The notes: generated by a model not told the origin, from the sequence alone. DNA of 64,000 nucleotides from Amaurobius ferox (GCA_951213105.1 OX578136.1:68371230-68435229), one strand, 5' to 3'. Shown: positions 43,102 to 55,800, counted from the first letter of the stretch. Numbers and translations are program-made.

Positions 43102-43344
43102 CAGTGGCGGCTAGTGCATAGGCACTGCGGGAGCGACAGTGCTCTCTCTCTCTTTCGCAGCCTAGCGTGCAGCTTCCTATGTGCGCATGCGCACAACAGT
43201 CAAACACCACGCTTCACAGCTCCAGAGGCGTGGTGGTTGACTGTTGTGCGCATGCGCAAGTAGGAAGCTGCCGGCCAGGCTGCGAGGAAGAGAGAGCACT
43301 GTTGCTCCCGCAGTGCCACAGTGCCTATGCACGAGCCGCCACTG
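43102..43344. mobile_element. hAT-type foldback MITE, 243 bp
   Basis: The whole element is a near-perfect palindrome. The arm from CAGTGGCGGCTAGTGCATAG through GTGCGCATGCGCACAACAGT to CACCACGC is mirrored on the other side of a ~15-base loop, ending GAGCCGCCACTG. AATACTGG flanks it on both sides (43094-43101 and 43345-43352). An 8-bp duplication and CAGTGGCGG ends fit the hAT superfamily. It is strikingly GC- and CpG-rich against the AT-rich background. Open frames crossing it are artefacts. Confidence 0.93.
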
Positions 43345-43352
43345 AATACTGG

Positions 43353-44594
43353 TTTATAATTATTCAATTAAACAACACTAATATATAAAAGAAATTAACT
43401 GTAACTGTTGCCAGAAGGAATCTGAAAATAAAACAATTTATTAGAACACAGCTTTATGTAAAGGTTGAAAAAAAGGTATCAATCAGCTTCGAAGACAATG
43501 AAGATCCTTCTTTGTTGACAAATGAGACAGAGCACACCAGTTCCAACAAAGGTACCATGGTCACACATGATCTTGCTTTTGCTGGTACTAGCAAGGCTAA
43601 TAGAATATTAACAGGTTGTCTTGTTTCATATTCCTCCCATTGTAACATTTCTGGTCGAGCTGTGACATAACTGCCAGCTCTTCTGATCAGTGGATATATA
43701 TATATAAGCAGCTCTTCATAGAAAAATATTGGAAAAGTGAAAACAGAGCAGTTTTGTTTAAAAATCTCTCACTTTGAACATGTGTGATGTGTTGACTCTG
43801 AAATATGACAAATGAACTCAAATTTGAATTCAAAATGAACTAAATTTCAGTAATTAATAGATGGAGTCAAAAACAGTGGTTTGCTAAATCATACTAAGGC
43901 AAGGATATGGATTTTCCGGGTGATTTTGTATTTAACAAATACATTGGTTTTTTATTTTAAACAAAATTTACATATTTCATGCATAAAATGATAATCTTTA
44001 GTAATATTTTTACTCTCAAATATATTGTAGAAGCTTGGATTTTAATATGCTTTTAAATATTTAAATTTACAACATATTATAGGTTTCGAGCGAAATATCC
44101 TGTTCAAATTCATTAAATCGAAACTGTGCACTCTACTGTCTATTAAAGAAATGAAGGTTGGAAATATGATAAAACTGGTGAGAATTATGTTAAAATAGAA
44201 TTAAATAAAAACATTTCTATAAAATTCTATATATTATCTTCATCAATTTGTAATTTCATTCATATTTCTTCAAAAATACGCTGATTTAAAATTTCTTACA
44301 TATACATTCTATGGTATACATATTCCGGACAGTAAAAGTAAACATTACCATTCCATTCCAATTAGTTCCTATACAAAAAAATATTTGGTTCCTTTATAAT
44401 TTTTTGAAAAATGTCATTGATTTGATTTTAAAATATTCAGATTGTAACATTGTATGCTCAAAGCATGTAATAATTATTTATATTTTATATACTCAATAGA
44501 AAATTCCTTTTCTGTATATTTAATGATATACATGTGTTGTTTAATTTTGTTTATTTGGAGTCTATGTGAACATATTTACTTTCTTTCATGGTAT
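43353..44594. other. AT-rich region, no feature
   Basis: Only chance open frames are present, for example 43454-43648 minus. No family motif was seen. Confidence 0.45.
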
Positions 44595-44760
44595 AGATAT
44601 TACTATAGAATTTCGTTGATGGCCCTTTCAAAAGTGACTGAAAATCATGGAAAATGAAGGGAGGGGGGAGGGGGGGATCACTTAGAATTTTTAGCTAAAA
44701 GAAACAAAGGTTCTTTTTATCAATACATTTATTTTGTTCGATGACAAATTTTTTTCTTCA
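44595..44760. repeat. Third copy of the 34.1-34.4 kb repeat
   Basis: TTCGTTGATGGCCCTTTCAA, GAAAATCATGGAAAATGAAG, a G-rich run, CACTTAGAATTTTTAGCTAA and AAGAAACAAAGGTTCTTTTT align with the tandem pair at 34086-34400. Confidence 0.6.
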
Positions 44761-46140
44761 AAAATTTTCTGATATTTATTGGGGATGCAGTTTAAAAGCT
44801 TAAAATGAAAGATTCTTTTCAACATTTGCTTTAAAATAAATAGGAGAAAATGTGTCATTTTGATGCAACTATAAATTCATCTTTTTTATAAAAGTATCGA
44901 TAAAATTATTACTTTTAACATGTGAATATAACTTTCTTGAACAAAAATTATTTCTATTGCATCAAAACTACTTTGCTATGGATTAAGCATCATAGAGCCC
45001 TTATTAAAGAGTCATGATATGAATGCTTCGACAGAAGCTTTTAATTTATTAACAATCCACATTTGATGTGACTAAAGATTATTATTATTGCAATGATTTG
45101 GTAAAATATGTGCTTTCAAATTGAAATTAATTGTTTTTTATTCAGAAGAATTTAAAAGTTTCTTGCATTTCTCTCAAATCCCGAAGTGTCTCTTCTTTGA
45201 TCATTCAATAATCTTTTTATATATAATCTTTGATCATACAATAATCTTTGAACATGGTATTCAGTAAGTTGTAAACTTCTCATTAAAATTTTCATGGTCT
45301 GACCTCTCATCAAAACTTTGCTATTTCTTTTTAAATGTATGGAATTTATTAAGTATCTATAAACTTCACATTACTATACATATATTATTTTATTTTGCAT
45401 GCACACTCTTACTATTATGTAAATGTATAAATAATTTTTTTAAGAGATTCCGATCAACGTCTCTCAACAGCTTTCCCTCCTCTGACAGTGACATCACTTC
45501 TCTTTCCTTTCATTTAAGATATTTTATGGACCTTGGGTTCTTTAATCTTTCCTTTCGTTTAAGATATTTTATGGACCTGATGCTATCTCATTTATGCTGA
45601 CAAAGAAGGCTCTTTTAGTGTCTTTTAAAAATGTCTACCTTTTTCAACCATTCCATGCTATGCAAAATGAAGTTTTTATTTTCTGCATTTATATAAGTAA
45701 AATTGAAAAAATTACATGTATAAAAAAAGTAATGATAACTTACAATTCATTCAACTTATTTTAACAATTTATTCAGTTTCCTTACGAACCAAGGTTATCC
45801 TCCACAGTAACTTAAATTTGATTAAAAAAATAAAAAATATACTCAAAGTAAAATACACTTAATGAATTCTTATCTTTGAAATATGTATATGCAATAAATA
45901 TTTTTTAAATGCTGACAGAACGTTTCAAAGTACATAGTTTAAGAAATATGATGCTAAAAATAAAAGACTTTATACTAAAGTTGTACCATAAAATTGTTGA
46001 TTTGATTACATTAAGCAGTATCAAACAATTAGACAAAGTATTGGAACAATTTATGACATGAATGGAAACAAACTATAGAAGTGGATAAAAGCAGAGCAGC
46101 AATATGGCTATTCAAAACATATGCTAAGTTTCGTATTTAG
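44761..46140. other. AT-rich intergenic/5' intron region
   Basis: No coding sequence was seen. A short duplication (CTTTC.TTTCRTTTAAGATATTTTATGGACC) occurs at about 45503-45535 and 45550-45579. It may be intronic to VPS37 if its first exon is the candidate at about 46.2-46.5 kb. Confidence 0.4.
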
Positions 46141-46157
46141 GAAAATATGAGACTTAC

Positions 46158-46500
46158 GTCAATTTCTTATTGCAGCAGGATGGCGAAACTATGATACCAT
46201 GGTTGTTCTAATCAGCGTAGAAGATAATTTTTTAGCTCCCTTTCAGCGATTCGACCACAAAACACAAAACATAACGAAATCGTTGCCATATTTATTAAAA
46301 AAAAAAAAAATTAAAGCAAAATCCAATCAATAAAAGATAATTATTATAACTTTGAGTTTTACTTACCTCTTGGTGGATTTGCCAATGGTGAATTTTAGAT
46401 TTTAGAATTTTTTAATATTGGTATAGTCAATTCATTCGGAAGGTTGTCCCTTTGAAGACAAGAACCTCCAAAAGACTCATACGGATTTTGATGACTTGAT
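46158..46500 (-). other. VPS37: Candidate VPS37 5' noncoding exon(s)
   Basis: The first coding exon begins at a splice acceptor four bases before its ATG, so an upstream exon must exist. Two near-consensus minus-strand donors lie here: CCAAGAG/GTAAGT (exon edge at 46367) and TTGAC/GTAAGT (exon edge near 46158). Either could end a 5' UTR exon. The transcription start is unknown. This is inference from splice signals only. Confidence 0.4.
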
Positions 46501-46826
46501 TAATACTTGAGAAAAATAAATTTTTAGATGATTCTACTGAATAAATTCTAGTGTATTTTGTTTAGAAGTTTCCCTTTTTGTCTCCATGTAACAAAGACGC
46601 ATTGTTTTGCACCTCAACTCAGATATTTATATAGAAATTAATTTAAACAAAAATTAATATTAACGACACTGTTATCGAGGTTACGTTTTGCACGCCGTGA
46701 ATTCAACATGTTTAATAAATTAGACTTTTCTTAGTTGTTTTATAACAAACTCAATAGTTTTAGTCCTTCCAAATCGTTTAGTATTGTTCATTTTCTTAGG
46801 AATAATTTGCACTCCATTTGTACATT
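46500..46826. promoter_or_regulatory. Putative divergent promoter region of HIRA and VPS37
   Basis: The region lies between the candidate VPS37 first exon (minus) and the HIRA start codon (plus) and must include the HIRA 5' UTR. The segment around 46660-46710 (ACACTGTTATCGAGGTTACG then a CACGCCGTG patch) is the least AT-rich part. No TATA box at a convincing distance or other definite motif is claimed. Confidence 0.4.
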
Positions 46827-46863
46827 ATGAAACTACTAAAACCTAACTGGGTGTCTCATGACG
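46827..46863 (+). CDS. HIRA: HIRA coding exon 1
   Basis: The ATG at 46827 opens MKLLKPNWVSHD, the conserved HIRA N-terminus. The exon ends in phase 1 (G of a Gly codon) at a GACG/GTAGTA donor. It is too short to appear as a long open frame. Confidence 0.93.
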
Positions 46864-49800
46864 GTAGTAAATCGTTGTGAAATTCAAATCTTTTGTTTCT
46901 TTTGTGTGAATACAATGCATAACATTTGCTTAACTTTTATTTTATTCAATAATATGTCGAGTTTTGTCGAACTACACAATAATATTGATGCAATTTTGTC
47001 TCAGTTTGAATCCATTATGCCGGCATTTTCATTTTTCTCAAAGCTTCACGCTAATTGTATCGATAGAATTGTACCCATTGATTCAATAATTATGTATAAA
47101 AACAAATTTTCTTTATTAGCTTGTATAAAATAATTAATTTTATTGTACATTTTTGTATTGATATGACTAAAATCTACTTATTAACCAACATTGATTGTAT
47201 GTACTAAGGCTAATTCACTATAAATCACTAGATCACATTCACTATAAATCACTAGATCAAAATAAATCAACTAGCTTCTTATTATAGATAATGTAGCATA
47301 ATGGTCTTATTTGTAGACTATGTGTTCAGGACCAATATGTTATAATTCAGATTAGTAACTGCACATTAAATTTTTCATTTAAAAGATATGGGACTGTAAA
47401 AACATATTAAATTGGATCTGTGTAAAAATGAATTTGCAGAAACAGCATTGTTTGACATATGTAAAATAAAATTATTTGTAGAGTTTAATATGGAATACAT
47501 AGGGGTGGTATGCTGCCAAATTTCAACCAATATGCAACTTAATTTTTATGCTTGGTACACTTTTAAATATATGATTCATAACACGTTTACATTATATTAT
47601 GAGCTAATACTGTTATACCAGCAGGGGATATCTTCTTGTGGCCAATATTTTTTTTTTTTTTTTTTCATTCAATTAACGTGGCAACAACAGATCGAAATCC
47701 AGTTACAGTAACCACACAAGCCTCCATGCCTTATTCGGGATTCGAACCTGAGCCCTCTAGACAGTAGCCGAACACGCTATCCACTACACCACCTGGGCGG
47801 CAATAAAGTGTAGCAAATTATTAGGTATAGTTTAAATCCCTAAAAATCTACCCTTGTAACAAAACCTCACCAAATAAAAATCACTTTGTGAAAATATAGC
47901 CAACAAAGGTAGTGATATCTATATTGGCCTCAATGAAATATGCCAAGTTTAAGTCATTAAGTCCATATGGGAAAAGTTTTAAACTTCAGTTCTCAGGGTT
48001 TTTGAAAACTTTTAGTTGCCTATGATTTTCCCAAACAGAGGCAGAAATGTATGGACTGCAAAATAGGGTCTCAAAAGAGAAGGAATGGATGACAATGATT
48101 AATGGAATGATATCTCTTATGATTAAGCAGACCATTAAAAGTTCTTGTAAACTATGTGAACTGAAATTTTAAATTGTTTTTGTTCAGACTTAATGACCTA
48201 GACTTGGTCTCTTTCATGGCAGCTAATACAGATATCACTACTTTGTTAGCTATTGTTTTTGCAAAGTATTTTTTACTTAGTGGTTTTTACAAGGGTTGTT
48301 TTTAGGGATAGCTATATGTTTTGCAGATTGACTTGGTGCGACCACAGGTTAAAGTCTAAATTCATGTTTGAAATTAGTATTTTGTGAAATATATTTAACT
48401 GAAATGTCTCATTAAATTACTTAAAAGCATGGAAGTTCCCATTTTTAAACTAATGACTAAAATATTACATAATTTGCATATTATTTTGCATAAAAAAATT
48501 GGCAGTGGCTCCGGTAAAAGGGTTTTGCTTGAATGTCTTGCAAGATAAAACTCCAATAAAGTTCATAAAGTCATTTTTGTATTTTTAAAAACACCAAGAC
48601 CAAGACACTTGTTTTCGGGGTCCCTGTGTCAGAGACACTCATCCCCACATCAAAAAACATGCCAAATTTATCAATATTTCCTAAATTTGTCACTAAGGTT
48701 ACTAAATTTTTGCCGAATTCTTATGAAAAATAATTTGATCAAACTTTCAAATGAGCAAAAATCCCTCGCATGAAGTTAATGGAAAATGTTTAAAAATCAG
48801 CATATAAATATACATTTTTGATTATAAAATATATTTTAAATTGTGTTGGATTGACATAATTGTTGAAAAAGGCACTATGGTAGGATATAAAGAACAAGGG
48901 TTTCAAGTTGCATCCTACTCAGTTCAGCTTTTTGGGCTGTAACCACCGTCAAAGGAGAGAATAAGACCAGATTAAAAAATGCACATATTCATTTTGCTGA
49001 AACTATTGAATGAATTTTATTGGAATTTGGGATATTATGTGACACTCAGTTCACTGTACCTGCAATTATAAGATCAAATACTCGAGATATCTGAAGCACA
49101 GGCACAGAGTATTGAAAACTCCTAGTTGCCCTGTCCAGTAAACAGTAATGCAGCAGCTTGCATTTTAATTTGGTTTTTACTTCGTAGAATAAAATATAAT
49201 AATCAGTTGTGAAACCCTTAATACTTGGCTGTAAAATGCTGCTTCGTCTGTGGATTAAAGCAAAGTTATGTTGCACAAATGCCTTCAGAGATTTGATTTC
49301 TCAAATCTGCATGTTGAAGAGTCTCAATTAGTAGCTCTTAATCTTTATATGGTCACTATTCCTATATAAATATATATAAGCAAACATTTTATAAAATCAA
49401 GTCCTACTTCTGTGATAATGCCTTACAGGCAATTGTAATAAATTCATATATTGGGATATAAATTCATTAAGGATATTTTGTTTCTTTATAATATTGGTAT
49501 GAGTTGCATTTATAACATTGAAAGAACCACATATTTATACATTAAAAAGACACATTTGGCACTTGAGTCCACTGTTTTATGTGCATGCTTATATTTTGTT
49601 TAATTTATGCTATCTTATTAGTTATATACATTTTCAAAATAATTTTCCATGCACATAATTAATTTAGGTGATTTTATTTTAGGCCATCCCATATTTTCTG
49701 TCGATATACATCCTGATGGTTCTCGGTTTGCTACTGGGGGACAAGGTAAGTTTTATATATCATACTTATTGTCCATTTTATTTATTATAAGTTTTTATAA

Positions 49801-52800
49801 AATCATGCCATGTGGTTTACTGCTAGTCAATTAAATGGCCTAGAAAGCAGTGGTTGAAAGAGAAACTTCACAAGTAGTGCTATTACATTAACATGCTACG
49901 GTAAAAGTCTCTGGATGTCTAGAGATCAAGAGCATCTGGATTTTCAGGTGTTAATTTTAGAATTTAAATTTTAGGAGGAATAAGGAAAAAAACATCTAAA
50001 TACTGATAGCTTATTCACTACAAAATACAGTCGGCCACACAGAAAGCTACCATTAGCCTATGGGTTGGTCGTGTGGTCTGGGTTTTCTACTACGAAATAC
50101 AGCTTGCTTGATTCTTCAAATCATTCATAAAAATGAACATTTTAATAGAAAAATAAGTTTGATAAAACAAAAGCTAAAATTTTTCATTTCAAGATACACT
50201 GTACTTTTTAGCATTTTTAAACTTGCACTTACAAGATTTAAAGTATTGTGACTACTTTCATATTTAGTATACAATTTGCATATTTAATTTGGGGAAATTT
50301 ATAATTATTTACATAATCAACAAATTAGTATTAAAAAAAGTAAAAAACTTTATTAAAAACACAGCACAAAACAAATTATTAATGGTATTAACCGGTTTAG
50401 GAAGCAAAACATGGCCTTAGATAGCCTAGCGAAAACTAGCCTAGGATAAAAACAGAGCAATCCCAACAAAGCCATTATCAGTTCAAGGAGGTTGTTTTTT
50501 GCTTCTGAAACTGGTAGATATCATTACGACTTTGTATTAGTCTGTGTTTTTAACAAAGTTTTTAATTTTTAGTCATTTTTACATTAGTTTGAGCGATTTG
50601 ATTTAAATAATATTATATTCTGCAAATTTCAAATCATGTGCTGAAAATTTTGAAATTGTATTGAATGCATATTGGTATATACAGAGGCTGTTCGCACATT
50701 TTTTAGACGATTTTGGTAAGCGGTAATAAAAAATCATTTGCTGCAAAAGAAATAATTCCAATTGTACTATGTTTTTAAAGGTCAAAATTATCGTCTGCGG
50801 CTTGAAAGTTTTGTTTTTATTCAAAAATGGCGTTTTTAACAAAACAGTGGTTCGAAGGCTACATTTATGCTCTTTCCGAAGAGAAATATGCATACTCTGT
50901 TATCCAAAAACGATGTGAGAGTCATGGTTTTGTGATATCTAAAGCGTCGATAGGTAATATCGTCAACAGGAAAGGAAAAAACGTCAAATTGGAGCCTCAA
51001 GTGGGACAAAAATTCCAAACAAGTATCCAAGGAAAAAACGGACATCTTCGACTATTGCAAAGGTACGTTGTTTAATGTTAATAAAAAATCCCCCTAGTCA
51101 AAGGACAGTTGCAAAATCATTAAAATGCTCGGTGTCCACTGTAAACAAAATGATAAACGTTGATTTAAATCTTAAGAAAGCGAAAAAACGCAATGTGCAT
51201 CATCTTCTTCCAAATCATATCGCTGAATGCAGGACATGCTGCAGAATTCTATATGAGAAACACTTATCCAAAGAAAAATGGAAAACAATTGTCACAATAG
51301 ATGAATCATGGGTGTATTTAAATGATTGCAACAAAAAAGGAGCCATTTATTATCATAAAAGGGGAGAAAAAAATTTAAGTACATGGTTCAAAGAATCGAA
51401 AGAAAGTTTTTCTAAGGGATTCATGATTGTTGCTGGTTTTTCTTATAATGGCAAGTTAAAAATAAAGAGAGTGGGAAAAAATGTCAAGATTAACTCCAAA
51501 TACTATCAGGAACATATTTTATCGCCAATTTTTCTGAATGAAATACCATCGCTTTAGCCACAGTGCCATCAATCTGTGAGACTCCATCAGGACAAAGCTA
51601 GCAGTCACACATCAAAATCCACTGTAAATTTCCTAAAAGAAATGGAACAAAAAACTGGTATCAAGGCCATACCCTTCACTGATATCCCTACTAAATCTCC
51701 CGATGTATCACCTATGGATTTTTGTGCTTTCGGACTTTTAAAATCTGCATTATCCAAACGTCGTCCCAAAACTCTTACAGGACTCTGGAAAGCTGTTCAG
51801 GAGGAATGGGATAGAATACCTCTTCTGACACTTCAAAAGGCATTATTATCCTGGAAATTGCGGTGTCGAAAGATAGTTCAGAATAAGGGATGTCAAATAG
51901 AACATTTAAAACACAAGAATTTTATGTAATTTAGTTTTGTGAATACAATATACATCGTCTAAAAAATGTGTGAACAGCCTCTGTATTTAGCTAAAATGTT
52001 TATAGATTAAAAAATGTGAATTAGTTTTTATAATAAAACTTTTTATAAATAAAAAGTTTGTTAGTATTTCTAATTGTTCAGAATGTGTAAGATATTAATA
52101 TATGAATGACTGATAATGAAATTTAACATAAGGTTATTATTTATATTTTATTTCATTTAAAGTTCTATCTCAATATTTTTAACCCATAAAGGCCCTATCA
52201 CACTCAAGAACTTTTGGAACAACCAACTATTTCGGACAACTTTTCCCCCAATTTTTCGGCGAAAAAGTTGGTGATAGGGTTATTGACAGTTTGAAGAAGT
52301 TGTGCTAAATGACAAAACTACGGCGGTATGTTTATCGCCTTTTGGTGGCAACTAAACATTTGTACATGTATTTTTCGGCAGGCAGCGCGTTTTCGCTTCG
52401 ACTTTGGCAGTAAAACAAGACTTTTACTTAGTACTTTCTTTTGTAACATTTATTACTTTGTAATTATGATTAATTGCTATCAGCTGCAGGGAAAAATTAA
52501 TATGCCTTGACATAATTACGCTAGGATTATTCCTGCTTAAGAAGAAGAAACAAAGTAAACCGAGAAGGATGTGGACAAAATCTATTGTAAATTTTTGATT
52601 TGCTCTTTTTTATATAGATTACATCAGATATCAGAAGCTTAAGTAGATGAATGAACATTAAAAAATATTTGGATTTGTCACACATCCATATAAAAAAGCA
52701 AATAAATATTTGTTGAAAAATATTCACTCTATTTTAAGATACAAAATTAGTTTAAAAAGCAATATTGCCGATATTGACTGAAATGAAACAAAGAAAAAGA

Positions 52801-55800
52801 AAATGTAAAAAGTATTTAAATTCAAGAATGCCGTTATTAAAATATCATGTCTTAAACAAATTTAAGTTCATTACCATTTTATACTTGATTTTAAAGGTTT
52901 TCAAATACGTATCTATATTAAATGTCCAAAGATGTTCTTTGCTCATTTGTAACGTTTAAAATATTTCTCATTAAAGTAAACTTTTAAAAATTATTTTATC
53001 TACATTTATATTTATTGAGTAATTATGTTTTAAAATAGATTTAAATGTACATTCCATCTATAGCTGGTATAAAGTATACTTCAAGATGTTTTTCAAAGTA
53101 ATTTCGAAATAAATTTTTATAAGCATTTAAATTTAAAAGAGTAAACTTTTCATATTTACATACAAACTTATTTTTTTTATTAAAAGTAAATGATTTTCAA
53201 ATGTATTGTAAATTTCTAATTGTCTATGTGCGTTTAAAATAATAAAAAAAATTCTTCAAATGTTAGCATTAAATTATTAAAATTTCAAAGTAGTTTGATT
53301 TTTGTTTTTATTCTAATCTAAAATGTTCAAAATTACATGTCGAAAGATAACTACTACTCGTATAAGGATGTTCGATGATTTCTGTCTAATTTTACATGCA
53401 CATTTTATATTTGCTAATTTTACAAGCACTTTTTTACTTAAGAATATATTCCATCTATACCTGGTATAAAGTATACTTCAAGATATTTTTCAAAGTAACT
53501 TTGAAATAAATTTTTATAAGCATTCAAATTTAAAAATAATTTACTGATATAAGGTTATTTTGTATATAGAACGTAAAATAATTTAAAACAAAAAAATTCT
53601 GCAGATTATTAAAGAAAAACTGTATTTGAATATTTTAGCAACAGATGGCAGCACTTGTAAAATTTAATATTCGCTTGGATTCGAACCGGAGCCCAGTCGT
53701 TTGCTGAGCTGATTCTCTACCACCCAAGCCAAAACTTCACATTTGAAATGTACTAACAAATTATATGATGCAATGCATTTAGTTTTATTTTAGAGTACTA
53801 TTTTGAAGAGTAAACAGAATAAGTTTTCAAGTTGTTTTAATATTGCAATAGAAGGATAAAAAAAAGTCTATGGAGAACATACGTGAAAATTCATTTTCTA
53901 AATTCTGTCTGATGTTTTTTTTTTAGCGATTCGAGAAAGAGAACATAATTGTATTCGTTAAAACAAGGAAATTGCCATAGTGTAGTAAATATTCTAAAAC
54001 AATTTAAATTAGGATCCTTTGTGTTTTGTGATGGAATCACTTTAGTTAGCTTATTTTAGAAAACTGATGAAATATGTATATATCGCCAAAGCAAACTCGC
54101 GTACGTTCTTGTTTAAATTCACAGAAAGGCGGATTTTCTGAAACGCATCTATACTGTAAACTAGCAAGCCGCTGGTAAATATAAATTTGAATCAGAAGAG
54201 ACCAAAGAGATTATATTAGCAATAATATCTTAATTTTTATTATATAATATTTCATGTATATAAAATCGCTTTGGAAGAGATGGTTCGTAAAGATGATATT
54301 TTCTCGTACGCATGTTTCTTCAAATTCTTTTTTAAATACAGTGGATCTTTTAGATTCCACAAAAATGATTTTTCATGTATTGATTCAATTAACTCCATTT
54401 CCATCTCGCATGACTACTTTTTACGACTTCGAGACGACTTCCATTGACATCCACCTTCATGACACAGAAATATTATAAATACTTAACAAAATTCGAAATC
54501 TAAACTAAAATAATACTTCGCGCTGCCTGGTTATTATATCAATATAATCTATCTGTTTGCGCAGATTCAAACTTGCGCGAGGATTTCACGCCAAACCAGA
54601 ATGTAGTAGAATCTGCGCCAACCTTTCTACACACGTGATTCCTTTGTTACTCATCTGTGATTGGCTGGTTGATAAAAAATTGTCCCAAATGAACAACTTT
54701 TTCTATACCGGTCAGATAAAGTTGTCCCAATTTTTTTACTTTATTTCACATGAGTTTTCCCCCAACTCGGCGTAAAAATTGTTCGAAAAGTTGGTTGTCC
54801 GAAAAATTGCCGGAAAAGTTGTTGAATGTGATACGGCCTTAACTGGAGTAAGTAGCATCTTAACCTCAACTTTTATCTCAAGCTTAAGCAGATAAAAATT
54901 TGCTAGGAAGATTGAATATCTTCCTAGCAAAATGTTAGAGAAAAATAATACTAATTCTGGTAAGTTTAAATGTCATCTTTTTCTTGACCACTTTTCGTTT
55001 ATTGCAAGTAACAAACTAATGAGCCCTAAAAAGATGTGTTTCTATTATCAGGGAGGAAAAAATTAATTTTCACAATTTAGCAAAGGGGGTAATTTATGTT
55101 TTTGTATTCTGAATTTTTTTATTTACTAAAAATTGTGACTGCTAATACCTTCAGAAATTCAATTTTGTCTTAAGTGTTATTTTTAGGGTACCATTTTGGT
55201 AAAAAAATATTCTTGCATTGCAAAGTATTAAAATAGTTTTGTAACGAAAAATTTTTTTTAGTGTAAGTTTAAATGTCCGATTGCAAATTTCTAACATATT
55301 TATTCATTTTAAATCGAGGAGTGAGTTCATGTTTTGTGAATTTATTTTACATGAATGATTTGTCTGAAAAATTACACATTTGTCTTAAGTGTTATTTTTA
55401 GGGTACCATTTTGGTAAAAAAATATTCTTACATTGCAAAGTATTAAAATAGTTTTGTAACGAAAAAATTTTTTTAGTGTAAGTTTAAATGTCCGATTGCA
55501 AATTTCTAACATATTTATTCATTTTAAATCGAGGAGTGAGTTCATGTTTTGTGAATTTATTTTACATGAATGATTTGTCTGAAAAATTACTGCTTTATTA
55601 GAAGCATAAAAGGTTGATGTAAGGTAATGAACATCCTCCTTCTTCAGGATAAAAAACAGCACCAAAAATGGGAAAATACACATGTTCTTGCTTCAATTGG
55701 TGCTTTCTCTCTATTTTTATCCTATAGATAACCTTTTATGCTTTTAAACTAACAAAATATTTATTTTTTCAGATTGTTCCCAACAGCAAGCAGTTTGAGC

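Larger units (their letters stand above)
52191..54838. mobile_element. 2.65-kb non-autonomous element with ~90-bp TIRs, possible TTAA target
   Basis: The left end GGCCCTATCACACTCAAGAA then CTTTTGGAACAACCAACT matches the complement of the right end (GGCCGTATCACATTCAACAA then CTTTTCCGGCAATT...CAACCAACT) over roughly 90 bp with small rearrangements. The right end is followed by TTAA; the left is preceded by TAAA, a possible mutated TTAA. The interior is AT-rich with an internal ~105-bp duplication and no transposase, so the superfamily is open (TTAA users include piggyBac and Kolobok). Confidence 0.72.

Noticed and set aside
43030..43388. Two plus-strand frames
   Set aside because: They are created by the GC-rich palindromic MITE.
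46858..47133. 91-codon frame overlapping the end of HIRA exon 1
   Set aside because: It is in a different frame from MKLLKPNWVSHD and runs into intron 1. The splice to 49683 explains the gene better.
47706..47800. Functional tRNA gene
   Set aside because: The tRNA-like head is followed by a SINE body and a poly(A) tail, so it is a SINE.
49046..49276. 76-codon minus-strand frame in HIRA intron 1
   Set aside because: No motif, no splice support, length within chance expectation.
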